Shown here: positions 26,925-37,125 of the stretch, in pieces
How positions within the stretch are numbered: position 1 is the stretch's first letter
Layout of the letters: every line of letters begins with the position of its first letter
DNA from: Lysobacterales bacterium
Lineage (GTDB): Bacteria; Pseudomonadota; Gammaproteobacteria; Xanthomonadales; SZUA-36
DNA: 64,000 nt
Assembly (NCBI GenBank): GCA_014238945.1
Contig: JABAAB010000014.1
Span: 62,001 to 126,000, forward strand
Direction of reading: 5' to 3'
Program-made: the position numbers and the translations under genes
Notes under the pieces: model-generated
What the model saw: the letters and a program-made list of their open reading frames with translations, nothing else
Told to the model about the DNA's origin: nothing
The model's database searches: none

Positions 26925-29711
26925 GTGACAGAAATTAGCAGAGGCGCATTATTCGGAAAACTCAATAGTTTGCTTTATCAATGCATCGAGAGCGCCACGG
27001 TTTTTTGCAAAATGCGCGGAAATCCTTATGTTGAGTTGATCCACTGGTTGCAACAAATCTTGCAGTTGCAAGACTCTGATTTACGGAAGATTGTGGATCA
27101 CTTCGATATAGAAATTGCCCACCTGGCTTCTGATTTCACCAAGGCGCTGGATCGTCTGCCACGCGGCGCGAGTTCGGTCAGTGACCTCTCTTCCCATCTG
27201 GAAGAAGCAGTGGAGCGTGCCTGGGTTTATGGCAGCCTGATGTACAAATCCTCACAAATTCGCAGTGGTTACCTGATGATAGGGATACTCAAAAGCCGTG
27301 CACTGCGTAGTGAATTGCTGGGGATTTCAAGACAATTTGACGAAATCAAGATCGATACTCTGGTCGACCAGTTCGACAAGATTACCTCTGGTTCTCCGGA
27401 AGACCATCTGGCCGCATCCGATGGCAGTGATCTGGCATCCGGTGAAGGTGCAGGTGATGAATCGGGTGGCCCGCTGGGTAAAGGTGAGGCGCTGGCCAAG
27501 TTTACCGTTGACCTGACAGAACAAGCCCGGACCGGGGAACTTGATCCTATCGTAGGTCGCGATGAGGAGATTCGTCAGATCGTCGATATCCTGATGCGGC
27601 GCAGGCAGAATAACCCGATTCTCACGGGTGAAGCGGGAGTAGGTAAAACCGCGGTTGTAGAAGGCTTTGCGATGCGCCTCGCGTCTGGTGATGTACCACC
27701 TCAATTGAAGAATGTAGCATTGAAGGTGCTTGACCTGGGTTTGTTGCAGGCCGGTGCCAGCATGAAAGGCGAATTCGAGCAGCGATTACGGCAGATCATA
27801 GACGAAGTTCACGCCTCGGAAACCCCCATTATCCTGTTCATAGATGAGGCACACACCCTGATTGGTGCCGGTGGTCAGGAGGGAACCGGTGACGCTGCAA
27901 ACCTGTTAAAACCAGCCCTGGCCCGTGGCACGCTGCGCACCGTTGCGGCAACTACCTTTGCGGAATACAAGAAGTATATTGAGAAAGACCCGGCCCTGAC
28001 CAGGCGTTTCCAGGTCGTCCAGGTCGGTGAGCCCAGTGAGGATAAATGTATCCGGATGTTGCGTTGCATATCCCCGGTAATGGAGCGGCACCATGAAGTA
28101 CAGGTTTTTGATGAAGCGGTTGAATCTGCGACCCGCCTGGCCCACCGGTACATCCCTGCCAGGCAATTACCGGACAAGGCGGTCAGCCTGCTGGATACCG
28201 CTTGTGCGCGGGTAGCCGTGGCACTGCACTCAACACCGGCACCTCTCGAAGATAGTCAGAACCGAATTGTGGCCCTGGAACTCGAAGAGGAAATTCTGGA
28301 GCGTGAACGTGCAGTGGGACATGCAAGTGAGTCGAGGGCTGAAAAAATCGCACAGGAACTGTCCGATGAACGCGAGCGCAAAGAGCAGTTGACGGACCGG
28401 TGGGAGCAGGAGAAGTCGCTGGTCGATCAAATACTTGAGTTGCGGGCAAAGTTGGTTGCCGACAATGAACCGACTGCTGATGATGAACAATCCACTGCCG
28501 ATGAGCGAGATTCTGAAGGTGAAGAAACCTCTGACCCGGTTGCGGAAATACCATCAGATGAAAATGCGGCGGACCCAGCCATCGAAGCTGAAGAATCGGC
28601 AGCAGATGCTTCTGCCGAAGACGAGGATGCCAGAAGGCAACAGCTTGATGATTTGCAAAATGCATTGGCCGAACTGCAAGGAGATCAACCACTGGTTTTT
28701 CATAGCGTCGACGGGTCAGCTGTTGCAGCGGTGGTTGAAGATTGGACCGGTATCCCAGTCGGAAGCATGGTCAAAGATGAAATTGACAGTATCCTGAATA
28801 TGACAGACCGGTTACGCAAGCGAGTCGTTGGTCAGGATCATGGTCTGGAGATGATCGTGAGTCGTGTTCAGACCAGTCGCGCCCAGTTGGATAACCCAAG
28901 TAAGCCCATAGGCGTATTCATGCTGTGTGGCCCCAGTGGTGTTGGCAAGACCGAAACAGCACTGGCACTGGCAGAGTCGCTTTACGGGGGCGAGCAAAAC
29001 CTGATCACTATTAATATGAGTGAGTTCCAGGAAGCACACACGGTCTCAACCCTCAAGGGTGCCCCTCCGGGTTATGTAGGCTACGGTGAGGGCGGTGTAC
29101 TGACCGAGGCAGTGCGCCGTCGCCCCTATAGCGTGGTATTACTTGATGAAGTTGAAAAGGCTCATCCGGACGTGCACGAGATCTTTTTCCAGGTTTTTGA
29201 CAAAGGTGTCATGGAAGATGGTGAAGGCCGCATGATTGATTTCAGGAACACGTTGATCCTGTTGACATCAAACGTGGGTAGCGAGTTGATAATGAACTTC
29301 GCCAAGGATCCTGAACTAATGCCTGAGCCTGAGAGCATTGCCAAGGCATTGCGTGAACCACAGTTGCAGATATTCCCCGCGGCTTTGCTGGGTCGTATTG
29401 TCAGTATTCCGTATTATCCGCTGAGTGACGAGGTGCTGCACCTGATCATTGTGTTGCAGCTTAAACGCGTCGTTAAGCGTATGGCTGAGAACCATGAAAT
29501 TCCGCTCACTTATACCGATGCGGTTCTCGAGTTGATCTCAGCGCGCTGTACAGAATTGGAAAGCGGCGGGCGCATGATCGATGCAATTCTGACCAATACA
29601 GTACTACCGCAAATCAGTAGGGAATTGTTATCACGGATGTCAGATGGAAACCCCCTGTCATCGGTTGAAATTGATGCAAAGGATGACAGTTTTGTGTACA
29701 ACTTTGGTTGA
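26925..29711 (+). CDS. clpV: TssH/ClpV, sheath-recycling AAA+ ATPase, with acidic insertion
   Basis: 928 residues. An N-terminal sheath-binding domain (about 1-155) precedes AAA-1 (Walker A GEAGVGKT, Walker B FIDEAH) and AAA-2 (Walker A GPSGVGKT, Walker [10 protein letters not shown]). Between the middle coiled-coil region and AAA-2, about residues 511-570, is an insertion rich in Asp, Glu, Ala and Ser not usual for ClpV. ClpV disassembles contracted sheath. The GTG start at 26925 follows an unusual leader (TAAATAGTCAGAGGG) resembling that of hcp. Last gene of the plus-strand operon. Confidence 0.96.
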   Translation: MTEISRGALFGKLNSLLYQCIESATVFCKMRGNPYVELIHWLQQILQLQDSDLRKIVDHFDIEIAHLASDFTKALDRLPRGASSVSDLSSHLEEAVERAWVYGSLMYKSSQIRSGYLMIGILKSRALRSELLGISRQFDEIKIDTLVDQFDKITSGSPEDHLAASDGSDLASGEGAGDESGGPLGKGEALAKFTVDLTEQARTGELDPIVGRDEEIRQIVDILMRRRQNNPILTGEAGVGKTAVVEGFAMRLASGDVPPQLKNVALKVLDLGLLQAGASMKGEFEQRLRQIIDEVHASETPIILFIDEAHTLIGAGGQEGTGDAANLLKPALARGTLRTVAATTFAEYKKYIEKDPALTRRFQVVQVGEPSEDKCIRMLRCISPVMERHHEVQVFDEAVESATRLAHRYIPARQLPDKAVSLLDTACARVAVALHSTPAPLEDSQNRIVALELEEEILERERAVGHASESRAEKIAQELSDERERKEQLTDRWEQEKSLVDQILELRAKLVADNEPTADDEQSTADERDSEGEETSDPVAEIPSDENAADPAIEAEESAADASAEDEDARRQQLDDLQNALAELQGDQPLVFHSVDGSAVAAVVEDWTGIPVGSMVKDEIDSILNMTDRLRKRVVGQDHGLEMIVSRVQTSRAQLDNPSKPIGVFMLCGPSGVGKTETALALAESLYGGEQNLITINMSEFQEAHTVSTLKGAPPGYVGYGEGGVLTEAVRRRPYSVVLLDEVEKAHPDVHEIFFQVFDKGVMEDGEGRMIDFRNTLILLTSNVGSELIMNFAKDPELMPEPESIAKALREPQLQIFPAALLGRIVSIPYYPLSDEVLHLIIVLQLKRVVKRMAENHEIPLTYTDAVLELISARCTELESGGRMIDAILTNTVLPQISRELLSRMSDGNPLSSVEIDAKDDSFVYNFG

Positions 29712-29745
29712 CACGAAAACTCTGCGGAATTAAATGCTGGAAGTG

Positions 29746-29766
29746 TGCCCCCGCTTAAAGGGGGCA
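29746..29766. terminator. GC-rich hairpin between convergent clpV and cyclase genes
   Basis: TGCCCCC-GCTTAAA-GGGGGCA, a perfect 7-bp stem 35 bp after the clpV stop and 17 bp after the stop of the opposing gene. Its place suits a bidirectional terminator, but neither strand has a U-run. Confidence 0.45.
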
Positions 29767-29782
29767 GCAAGGCAAGTTGTGA

Positions 29783-30679
29783 TTATCGTTCGGTGGTGCA
29801 TTTGAATTCTATGCAGAACTGACGATCATTGAGTGTCCTGCCGAGGTAAATTTCGCCCTCACCCCGGAGCTCAATACTGGTTCGGAACAGGTGTTCAACC
29901 TTTTGTTCAATGATCACGGCGCTGCCATTGGTACTGAAGTCGCGAAATACGAATTTTCCATTGATGTACCGCAGTTCGGCATGTTCGCGTGAGATCGAAG
30001 AGTGATCGATAACCTGGTCGCATCGCTGACTCCGACCGAAGAGGAACCTGACCAACAACGGATCAAAACGCATTCTCTTGGTGTGATAGCTCATCGAAAC
30101 CAGGAACGCTCTTTCTTGAATTGCAGCAATTTGTTGTGCATCCGTGATTTCATCGGTGCGGTCTGTTGTCAATAGCTCATGAACATCTGTGGTCCCGGCC
30201 TTACCTTGCAGGCTGAGGGGCCCGATAGATCGTAGATACAAGTGCGTCCTGTTGTCGAGAGCCATCACGGCGCTGGATGAAACCAGAGTCTGATTGGGCT
30301 TGGCCTGCTGGGCGAGTCGTGCTCCAATATTCACCGTATCGCCATGTATATTGTTGTTGGTCACGACGACGGGTCCGTAATTGATCCCTATGCTCACAGC
30401 GAGACCATGGCTAATGAAATTTGACTGCGACCGCACTTCGGACTGAATGGCATTCGCGGCCTCCAGAGCATGCTGAGGTACTGTGAAGGTAGTCAAAATC
30501 TCATCACCGATGGTACCTATCACGGTCCCACCATGAGCCCTGGCGATCTGATTCGCCAAGTCAAGCACCTCGGTCACAAGCTGCAGCGCCTTTTGGTCAC
30601 CGAGTTGGGTAAACAAGAAGGTGCTACGGCAGATATCTGCAAACATTACTGTCAATTTGGTTGTTTTCGTTTCAGTCAT
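29783..30679 (-). CDS. Class III nucleotide cyclase-like domain fused to FHA domain
   Basis: 298 residues. Residues about 5-170 are a class III cyclase homology domain: metal aspartates D15 (FADIC) and D59 (GDEIL), and transition-state N117 and R121 (VNIGARL). The two purine-selecting positions differ from adenylate cyclases: G55 replaces the usual Lys, N110 the usual Asp. Residues about 205-298 are an FHA domain (FGRS, SSISREHAEL, DFSTNG). It is divergent from a Crp-type gene and inside the T6SS island, so phosphothreonine-controlled second-messenger signalling to T6SS is plausible. It could instead be an inactive cyclase scaffold. Confidence 0.85.
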   Translation of the reverse strand: MTETKTTKLTVMFADICRSTFLFTQLGDQKALQLVTEVLDLANQIARAHGGTVIGTIGDEILTTFTVPQHALEAANAIQSEVRSQSNFISHGLAVSIGINYGPVVVTNNNIHGDTVNIGARLAQQAKPNQTLVSSSAVMALDNRTHLYLRSIGPLSLQGKAGTTDVHELLTTDRTDEITDAQQIAAIQERAFLVSMSYHTKRMRFDPLLVRFLFGRSQRCDQVIDHSSISREHAELRYINGKFVFRDFSTNGSAVIIEQKVEHLFRTSIELRGEGEIYLGRTLNDRQFCIEFKCTTER

Positions 30680-30828
30680 ATACCCGACTTATCGATTGAA
30701 AGGTCATTAAGTTACCAAAAGATTTCTGTTTTTTTACTATAGTTTCATACAAGCACTTAAAGTGGTGAAATTTTGCTGTACACTTTCAATTTGCTGCAGA
30801 TCTCTCAAAATTTTATCAAGGAATCAGA

Positions 30829-31512
30829 GTGCAAAAAAGCACTACACTTTTTTCAAATCTTCCGGCAAAGGACCAGACCATTATTCTGGCACATTGCCGA
30901 CAACGCAAGGTCGCTAAAAAGCAGGTCATCGTTCATCAGGGCGACACGGGTCGAGACATGTTTATCATTGTGTCCGGTCGTCTTAAGGTCTCTGTGCTAT
31001 CTGATGAGGGCAAAGAAATATCCTTTGTTGTATTATCGGAGAACGATTTTTTCGGCGAACTCTCCCTGCTGGATGGTCGCCAGCGGAGTGCTACGGTAAC
31101 CGCGATAGAAAACAGTGAATTGCTCGTGCTGAGTTATCAGAAGTATCAGTCCCTGATGAAAACATCCCCGCAAACGGCAACTCAGATTTTGACTAAAATA
31201 ACCCTTATGCTCGCTGACCGCCTGCGGGCAACGGATCTTCTTTACCAGGACGCTGTGTTCCTGGAGGTCTCAGGCCGGCTCGCCAAATTTTTACTCAACT
31301 CATCCAAAAACCCGGCCAAATCCGGATCGGAGTATCCGGTGACCGATGTGCGGTTGTCGCAATATGAATTGGGGACACTGGTTAACGCATCACGAGAGAG
31401 CGTAAACAAGCAGTTACGTGATTGGGAGTTACAGGGGATCGTTAATTGTGATGGCGGTAGGATTACCCTGCTTGACTGCGAAGCGTTACAAGCGCTGGCC
31501 GCGGGAGGCTAG
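30829..31512 (+). CDS. Crp/Fnr-family transcription regulator
   Basis: 227 residues. The cyclic-nucleotide domain keeps the phosphate cassette F-G76-E77-L and R86-S87 and a Thr at the base-contacting helix position (T135, as T127 of E. coli Crp), so cNMP binding is credible. There are no Fnr-type cysteines. The C-terminal winged helix reads SQYELGTLVNASRESVNKQL. GTG start with an AAGGAA site. It faces the cyclase-FHA gene across 149 bp and precedes vgrG by about 100 bp; it may respond to the cyclase product and act on T6SS promoters (inference). Confidence 0.9.
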   Translation: MQKSTTLFSNLPAKDQTIILAHCRQRKVAKKQVIVHQGDTGRDMFIIVSGRLKVSVLSDEGKEISFVVLSENDFFGELSLLDGRQRSATVTAIENSELLVLSYQKYQSLMKTSPQTATQILTKITLMLADRLRATDLLYQDAVFLEVSGRLAKFLLNSSKNPAKSGSEYPVTDVRLSQYELGTLVNASRESVNKQLRDWELQGIVNCDGGRITLLDCEALQALAAGG

Positions 31513-31614
31513 TTCAGGACTGTGTGAGCCCGTTCATAGCCACGCTGTGTTCTATAGGTCAATATGGGCTGGTAGGATCAAAGGCAACCTTATTTACTAT
31601 ATTTGGGTTTTATT

Positions 31615-33744
31615 ATGGCTATAGAAAAATTAGATGATAGCAGCCACCCGGTCAGAATTAGTTTGGACGAACTGGTGGTGCAGTCCATGGTTGGAACCGA
31701 GGCAATCGGTGAGCTCTTTGTTTATAACCTGCAATTACTGAGCAAGAATCACAACCTCAAGTTTAAAGATCTGGTCGGCAAGCAGGTAACTGTGAGTCTT
31801 GATCTTCCAGAAGGAGATCGATATTTCAACGGTTATATCACAGAGTTTAGCTATCTTCCCCATAGTGGGTCCGCACGTTACCGGGCAGTTGTTCGTCCCT
31901 GGTTGTGGTTCCTGACACGGAGAACAGATTGCCGGATTTTCCACAATAAAACGGTTCCGGATATCATCAAGGAAGTCTTTAGTGTCAACGCCGAGTCACT
32001 TTCCCTATACGAGGCACATCTGGGATCACACAGAAAGTGGGAATATTGTGTTCAATACCGGGAAACGGATTTTAATTTTATTTCCCGGTTGATGGAACAG
32101 GAAGGCATTTATTACTATTTTAAACACGAGAATGGAAAGCATACACTGGTGTTGTCAGATCAGGTGACCGCACACAAGGAATTCAATAGCAAATTTAAGA
32201 CAATCCCGTACGTCGCGCCGAGAGGTGAAGCGTCGGCTGTCAATGAAGACCATCTGCAATCCTGGTCTGTGGTTCAGTCAATTATACCGACAAGCTACCG
32301 CTACAGAGATTATAACTTCAAGAAGCCCAAGGTTCTGATAAAGGGGGAGAAGTTCTCCAGTTTCAACCGGAAAGGTGAACACGTCTACCCACTCGATAAA
32401 CCCGAAATTTATGATTACCCGGGAGAATATTTTGAGCCGGCTGAAGGCGAAGAGTACGCGAAATTCCGTATGCAGGAACTTGCCTGTCAACATGAAAGGG
32501 TGCAGACCGGCGGACCCTGCCGCGGTTTGTCCGCGGGTTGCTCATTTACACTCAAGGATCACCCGAGGGATGATCAGAACAAGGAATACGTCGTGGTTTC
32601 CGTTTCACATACGATCAATGGTGGCGACCATACTTCGGGCAGCGCCCCAACACAATTATATTCCTGCCAGGCTGATGTTTTGGACAGAAAAGTGCCATTC
32701 CGGACCGGCAGGGTCACACCCAAACCCATCGTTCAAGGCCCCCAAACCGCAAAGGTTGTAGGACAGAAGGACAAGAGCGGTGTGCCAAAGAAGGACGATA
32801 TATATACCGATCCTGATGGATATGGCCGGGTAAAAGTCCAGTTTCACTGGGACCGGGAGCACAATGAGGACCAGGACAGTTCCTGCTGGATCCGTGTCTC
32901 ACAGATATGGGCTGGTGCAGAGTGGGGCAGTATGCATATACCCCGCGTGGGCCAGGAAGTGATCGTCAGTTTTATCGAGGGTGACCCGGATCGGCCAATT
33001 ATTACCGGACGTGTCTATAACGATGATGAAAAACCGGTGTATACACTGGAGGCCAACAAGACCCAGAGCGGTATCAAGTCACGCAGTACCCCGGGAGGGG
33101 GGCCGGACAATTACAATGAATTCCGGTTTGAAGACAAGATTGGCGAGGAAGAAATTACCCTGCATGCCGAAAAAAATATGAGCACGACGATTGAGAATGA
33201 TCTGACCAGCCTCATTGAGCATGATGAAAGCAGGAATGTAATCAATACACGCGAAGTGACAATCGGTACCAGTGACAATGCAAGACCGGAGGAAAAAATT
33301 GAATCGTTGCAGGTATCCGGACAACGGGAAATCAATATCTCCGGCAACGACATGTTAACTGTGATGGATGGCTCGAAAGGAAGACTGGTATCCGTTTTGA
33401 ACGGTGATTACGCTTTGAAGGTTGCTGAAAAAGACTATACCTTGACTGTGGATACTGGCAATGCTGACACAACAGTCAGTACTGGCAACCTAAGTTGCAC
33501 GACGGCCAAGGGTGATATCGCCCTGAAAAGCACCGCGAAAAACACCACCATCGATGCAGGAACTTCCATCAAGCTCACGGTCGGGGCAAATTCGATCACC
33601 ATAGACAAGGGCAAGATCGAGTTGAAATCCACAGGTGGCACGGTAACACTTGATCCCAGTGGGGTTAAGGTCGCCGGCAACCTGGTGACAACGGAAGCCA
33701 AGGGCATCAATGCGGTCAAGGGCGCCACGGTGAAAGTCAACTGA
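31615..33744 (+). CDS. vgrG: VgrG (TssI), T6SS spike
   Basis: 709 residues from ATG 31615. gp27-like domains (RADCRIF-type segment, QYRETDFNFISRLMEQEGIYYYF) are followed by the gp5 OB-fold (YGRVKVQFHWDRE, SCWIRVSQIWAG) and a long C-terminal beta-helix of short repeats ending KGATVKVN. There is no evident C-terminal toxin domain, so it should deliver separate cargo. Upstream of four cargo-loading genes on the same strand. Confidence 0.95.
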   Translation: MAIEKLDDSSHPVRISLDELVVQSMVGTEAIGELFVYNLQLLSKNHNLKFKDLVGKQVTVSLDLPEGDRYFNGYITEFSYLPHSGSARYRAVVRPWLWFLTRRTDCRIFHNKTVPDIIKEVFSVNAESLSLYEAHLGSHRKWEYCVQYRETDFNFISRLMEQEGIYYYFKHENGKHTLVLSDQVTAHKEFNSKFKTIPYVAPRGEASAVNEDHLQSWSVVQSIIPTSYRYRDYNFKKPKVLIKGEKFSSFNRKGEHVYPLDKPEIYDYPGEYFEPAEGEEYAKFRMQELACQHERVQTGGPCRGLSAGCSFTLKDHPRDDQNKEYVVVSVSHTINGGDHTSGSAPTQLYSCQADVLDRKVPFRTGRVTPKPIVQGPQTAKVVGQKDKSGVPKKDDIYTDPDGYGRVKVQFHWDREHNEDQDSSCWIRVSQIWAGAEWGSMHIPRVGQEVIVSFIEGDPDRPIITGRVYNDDEKPVYTLEANKTQSGIKSRSTPGGGPDNYNEFRFEDKIGEEEITLHAEKNMSTTIENDLTSLIEHDESRNVINTREVTIGTSDNARPEEKIESLQVSGQREINISGNDMLTVMDGSKGRLVSVLNGDYALKVAEKDYTLTVDTGNADTTVSTGNLSCTTAKGDIALKSTAKNTTIDAGTSIKLTVGANSITIDKGKIELKSTGGTVTLDPSGVKVAGNLVTTEAKGINAVKGATVKVN

Positions 33745-33810
33745 TGGGCAGCACTGGCCAGTCAGTTGGTAATCACGCGGACTGCTCTTTGCTGAGTGGG
33801 GAGGGTATTC

Positions 33811-34884
33811 TTGGAACTCATTAATACCAGTCCCGTGCCGGTGAAGTTTGATCTCGCGGGAAAAATCCCGGATGACGCTTGCTCGGTAGTGTTTCAAGCC
33901 AAGGCGACCTTCAGAATTGAAGAAAATGGTCGAGTGATCCTTGAGAAGGAGACACCCATTCCGCTCTGGGACGAGGATCAGCTTACCGATCTGGGTATCA
34001 AACCACGTGACAACCTTCCCCGGCTCGATCCTGCCTTTGAGGTCATGCTGCTGGGCAATGCCTATGCACCTGATGGCTACCCCACAGGCGAGATGAAAGT
34101 CAGGCTTGCCGTGGGTGATGTTAATCAGGAACTGGATGTCATCGGTGAACGTATCTGGCAGGGTGAAGGGGATGATGCCCGTATGACACAACCGGAGGCA
34201 TTTGAAACCATGCCGATGGTATGGGAACGGGCTTTTGGCGGCACCGAAACCGTGCTGATTGACAACGAAGCGGAGCTTGATGTCAGCTCAACTTTGAATG
34301 CCGATGGCAAGGGTTTTGATCATATCGAGAAGGCACGGGAACTCGGGGTGGCGTTTGAATGCCCGGAGGGTTATCCGCAATTTGAACCCATACGCCCATT
34401 ACCCAACCTTGAATCACCGGGTGAGCGGGTTCAGTCCTGGAGTGATGACCCCCTGCCGCTGTGCTGGGCACCGTTGTCCCATTCATCCGGGATGATCGTT
34501 GAACGACTCCAACGTTCCTGCGATACACGGGGTGTAGAATTTGCGACTCTGAATGACCCCGAAATGCAGCACAGGGCACATCCCGACTGGGTCATAGAAA
34601 CTCCGGCTGCGGGTGCCGTAGTCCGTCTCGAAGGTGCGTCCCCAAAGGGACTGATTCAATTTCGAATACCCCAACTCAGGGTGGTGGCCGATTTTAGCAA
34701 CGGTGGAAAAGTACAGGTCGTCGAATTGCATCCCCGATCGCTGGTGCTGTTGCCAGAGGAAAGCAGGTTTTACCTCACCTACAGCGCGACGTTGCGGTTT
34801 GATACACGTGAGGATGAAAAACGTGCCATTCGCGTGAGACTGTTGAATGGATGGCGTCCGGATGAAAGGAGGCAATCCCCATGA
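33811..34884 (+). CDS. DUF2169-family T6SS cargo adaptor (first copy)
   Basis: About 357 residues. I chose TTG 33811, which follows GGGAGGG and gives the family-like opening LELINTSPVPVKF; a GTG at 33796 is the alternative. DUF2169 proteins occur next to PAAR or PAAR-like effectors and are thought to load them on VgrG. The central WERAFGGTE block is the family hallmark. It overlaps the PAAR-like gene by ATGA, so the two are made together. Confidence 0.85.
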   Translation: MELINTSPVPVKFDLAGKIPDDACSVVFQAKATFRIEENGRVILEKETPIPLWDEDQLTDLGIKPRDNLPRLDPAFEVMLLGNAYAPDGYPTGEMKVRLAVGDVNQELDVIGERIWQGEGDDARMTQPEAFETMPMVWERAFGGTETVLIDNEAELDVSSTLNADGKGFDHIEKARELGVAFECPEGYPQFEPIRPLPNLESPGERVQSWSDDPLPLCWAPLSHSSGMIVERLQRSCDTRGVEFATLNDPEMQHRAHPDWVIETPAAGAVVRLEGASPKGLIQFRIPQLRVVADFSNGGKVQVVELHPRSLVLLPEESRFYLTYSATLRFDTREDEKRAIRVRLLNGWRPDERRQSP

Positions 34885-35840
34885 GCTTTTTTCCTCTGGG
34901 CGTACATGTCAATGTCATTTGGGATCCAACTGTGGGTGTTCTTGCGCACACCTTGTGGGGGCCGCCACCTGTTCCGCCACCTCTGCCTGGCACGCCGGTC
35001 CCGTCCATCGAGATGATTGCCACCCAGATGTGGACGGTGGGTTATCTTATGGGTGCCAACAAGTTCACCACCACCGTAAAGCACAAGAATGTCTTTATTT
35101 GTATAGATGCCCATGATCTAGGGCCGATGATACCGGATGTGACCATCCCGCCGATCAATGCTTGGTATGCCATTATGTGGCCGTTTTCCTCGCGGAAAAT
35201 GACCTTTATGTGCGCCACGGTGCATATGAACGGTAAGCCGACCTCCTGCAGCCAGATATTTCCGCCGATGCCGATGATGACCTGTGGTGACCCGGTCTCT
35301 GCGCCCACCGCATTCCCGATCATCAATCTGCTGAATAATGTCACTGTGGGTATGACCCTGGCTGATTTCCTCAGCGGCCTGGTCAAGATTGTGGTATCGA
35401 TGGCGATTGACGCTATTTTCGAGTGGGTGCCACTGCCAAAGTTTCTTGGCAAGTTGGGCAAGAAACTCAGTGGGAAAATCACCAAGGTGGGTGGGCGTGC
35501 GCTGGCAGCCGCAACCCGAACGGCCCGTAAGGTGGTTTCAAAAGTGGGAGACAAGATCGGCAAGAAAGCATCTGTTTTTGTGGAGGAGGGGTTAAAGAAG
35601 CTGGGCTTGCACCCGGCAACGATCGCCAAAAAAGCAGTTACAGCACTGGCTGGTTGGGGCACGTCGGCCATTGATGGCAACCCGACACTGGCCTACAAGG
35701 TGGGTGGCGGTTTGTTGCCTGAAGTGGGTGTGCAGGTCGGTGGCGACGCAAAAGATGTATCCGGTGGAACGGTAGGAGGTGTGCCAGTGGGAGTTGTCAG
35801 CGGTAACACGCCGTCCTTCGATGGCTTCAAGGTCAAGTAA
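34881..35840 (+). CDS. PAAR-like spike/cargo protein, candidate membrane-active effector
   Basis: 319 residues. The N-terminal half (1-150) has Pro-rich loops, four cysteines (74, 111, 123, 135) and repeated short strands like PAAR-like (DUF4150-type) spike proteins. Residues about 157-183 form a hydrophobic helix, followed by a Lys/Arg-rich amphipathic stretch (187-240), a second hydrophobic segment near 250-265 and a Gly-rich end. I recognise no known toxin domain. Its place between two DUF2169 genes marks it as VgrG cargo; a pore-forming or membrane-disrupting activity is inference. No immunity gene follows. Confidence 0.7.
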   Translation: MSFFPLGVHVNVIWDPTVGVLAHTLWGPPPVPPPLPGTPVPSIEMIATQMWTVGYLMGANKFTTTVKHKNVFICIDAHDLGPMIPDVTIPPINAWYAIMWPFSSRKMTFMCATVHMNGKPTSCSQIFPPMPMMTCGDPVSAPTAFPIINLLNNVTVGMTLADFLSGLVKIVVSMAIDAIFEWVPLPKFLGKLGKKLSGKITKVGGRALAAATRTARKVVSKVGDKIGKKASVFVEEGLKKLGLHPATIAKKAVTALAGWGTSAIDGNPTLAYKVGGGLLPEVGVQVGGDAKDVSGGTVGGVPVGVVSGNTPSFDGFKVK

Positions 35841-35849
35841 GGGGATGCA

Positions 35850-37100
35850 ATGAGTGAGCGTCAGCCGGTTCGGCAGGAATATGATATTGAGATCGACCTC
35901 GGCGGTGATCCGGACGGTGGTGGATGCTTCGCCTATACACTGATCAAAATGGCCTATGGCATCGACCCATCGAGTGGCAGACTTGAGCCCATTCCCGCAG
36001 TGGCACTGGAGAACGATTTCCGTGATGAGGACCTCAGCCCCCGTATACCCCCGCACACCGATTTCTGGCCAGCCAAGCAATCTACGGATGTGGCCGTGCT
36101 GGGCTCTGCATTCTCGCCAACCGGTGAACCAGTAAGACAGGTGGGGGTGGCCCTCGATATTGGTGGTCGTTCCAAAAAGATTCTGGTCATTGGTGACCGT
36201 TTCGTGGAGTGGAGCAACGGTGGACACCCCAGGCTGGGCGATGCGGAGCCGTTTGTCAGCTTGCCCATGGGTATTGAACGCGCCTACGGTGGCTGTGATT
36301 TTCGCGTGCCCTTCGATGAGCAGGACCCCAGGACGTTGAGTGTTACCCTCGAATGTGACTACCCGGGGCTTTACCCGCGGAATCCCTGGGGCACAGGCTA
36401 CCTGGTGATGCCTGAGCCGATCGAAGGGATGCCCTTGCCCAATCTGGAGGACCCCAATGACCTGCTGACAGATGACCGGATTCTGACCCCTGATCCTGCC
36501 CTGTGGTATCTGCAACCGATGCCCAGGTATCTGGACTGGATGCCGGTTAACTGCTTTCCGCGTAACCTGTTCCTGTCCATTGACTGCGAACCCTGGTTTC
36601 CATCGCCAGATGATGAAAGACTGGCGGAAGTCCAGCGGGGATATTTGCCCAAGGGCTTTCGAACTTATCTCGAAGACCAGAAGTTTGGTGACCCGCCGCA
36701 TTTGAGGTTTCGCCAGGAAGCATCTCATGGGCTGGTGTTTTCTAAGGATCTGTATGGCTCATACGTACGGGTCATCGGTATGCACCCGCAGCACCGCAAG
36801 CTGCAGTTTCAGTTGCCGCAAAGGCCCCCGCGGGTGGTGATGAAAATAGAAAACAAGCAGGAAGAATTGCAGCCGCACCTGGCATCGATGGCCATTTACC
36901 CGGACCAGGAATACCTGACCATGACCTATACAGCAATCATGTCATCACCCAGGCCATTTATACCGGGAATACACAAACACATCCCGGTCGCAGTGAGTGT
37001 GAACGGCGAGCGTGGCGTGCCCTACCGACCACCACCCACCCTGAAGGACAAACTGGCTGCGGCAAAGGCTGAAAAGGGCAAGGAGAAAAGCAAATCATGA
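35850..37100 (+). CDS. DUF2169-family T6SS cargo adaptor (second copy)
   Basis: 416 residues, a diverged paralogue of the 33.8-kb protein, with IERAYGGCDFRVPF matching WERAFGGTE of the first copy and the same N-terminal layout. The ribosome site is AAGGGG, nine bp after the PAAR-like gene. The last 30 residues are a Lys/Ala/Glu-rich tail. Two copies flanking one cargo may act as a heterodimer or serve different steps of loading. Confidence 0.85.
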   Translation: MSERQPVRQEYDIEIDLGGDPDGGGCFAYTLIKMAYGIDPSSGRLEPIPAVALENDFRDEDLSPRIPPHTDFWPAKQSTDVAVLGSAFSPTGEPVRQVGVALDIGGRSKKILVIGDRFVEWSNGGHPRLGDAEPFVSLPMGIERAYGGCDFRVPFDEQDPRTLSVTLECDYPGLYPRNPWGTGYLVMPEPIEGMPLPNLEDPNDLLTDDRILTPDPALWYLQPMPRYLDWMPVNCFPRNLFLSIDCEPWFPSPDDERLAEVQRGYLPKGFRTYLEDQKFGDPPHLRFRQEASHGLVFSKDLYGSYVRVIGMHPQHRKLQFQLPQRPPRVVMKIENKQEELQPHLASMAIYPDQEYLTMTYTAIMSSPRPFIPGIHKHIPVAVSVNGERGVPYRPPPTLKDKLAAAKAEKGKEKSKS

Positions 37101-37125
37101 GTAACGGAATTTCACGGGATGAATC

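Noticed and set aside
31615..33744. VgrG with C-terminal effector domain
   Set aside because: The C-terminus is only the repeated beta-helix of standard VgrG; no extra domain follows.
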